A stretch of 64,000 nt of DNA from Bolinopsis microptera (taxonomy: Eukaryota > Ctenophora > Tentaculata > Lobata > Bolinopsidae): contig NC_087076.1 in the NCBI RefSeq assembly GCF_026151205.1, positions 19,959,919 to 20,023,918 of the forward strand, written 5' to 3'. Within the stretch, counting starts at the first letter, position 1; each line of letters opens with the position of its first letter. Under the pieces are notes generated by a model, which was not told the DNA's origin, did no database searches, and saw nothing but the letters and a program-made list of their open reading frames with translations. A program made the position numbers and the translations under genes. Shown here piece after piece: positions 62,497 to 64,000 of this stretch.

Positions 62497-64000
<1,504 letters not shown>

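Overview
The window is animal (metazoan) genomic DNA. Its genes are split into many short exons with GT-AG introns. The protein families are animal ones: a type II membrane M13 (neprilysin-family) protein and an NK-like homeodomain protein. The rest is dense in minisatellites, satellite DNA and fragments of eukaryotic transposons (Penelope-like, LINE, MULE-like, TIR elements). Nothing prokaryotic is visible. I cannot name the species; an invertebrate is most likely. Exon structures were read by eye from splice signals, frame continuity and family similarity, with no transcript support.

Layout. Positions 800-1184 hold the tail of a Penelope-like retroelement. Positions 1457-16151 (minus) hold a complete gene of 21 coding exons for a predicted 778-residue M13-family type II membrane protein. 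Every zinc-binding and catalytic position I can align is replaced, so it is probably a pseudo-peptidase. Its largest intron carries a 3.6-kb terminal-inverted-repeat element with a LINE fragment inside. Positions 17078-27346 (minus) hold a second complete gene, of 8 coding exons, for a predicted 415-residue homeodomain protein nearest to the Distal-less/Dlx group but divergent. Its introns are filled with minisatellites, and CACGTG motifs are unusually frequent around it.

From 27347 to the end I recognise no host gene. This 36-kb stretch holds simple and minisatellite arrays (29.4-36 kb, including a 624-bp hexamer array and a long CT tract beside noisy-looking sequence) and a 1.27-kb element with an 8-bp target duplication (37.1-38.4 kb). 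It then holds a 10-kb satellite array with a ~365-bp monomer and higher-order structure (40.1-50.4 kb), capped by a 501-bp palindromic element. After that come a LINE reverse-transcriptase fragment on the minus strand (52.7-53.8 kb), a 1.5-kb insertion dated by an uninterrupted paralogue nearby, a degraded MULE transposase fragment, a tandem ~0.96-kb duplication, and a GA-rich minisatellite running off the right edge.

The two genes lie head to tail on the same strand about 0.9 kb apart. Nothing in the sequence links their functions.
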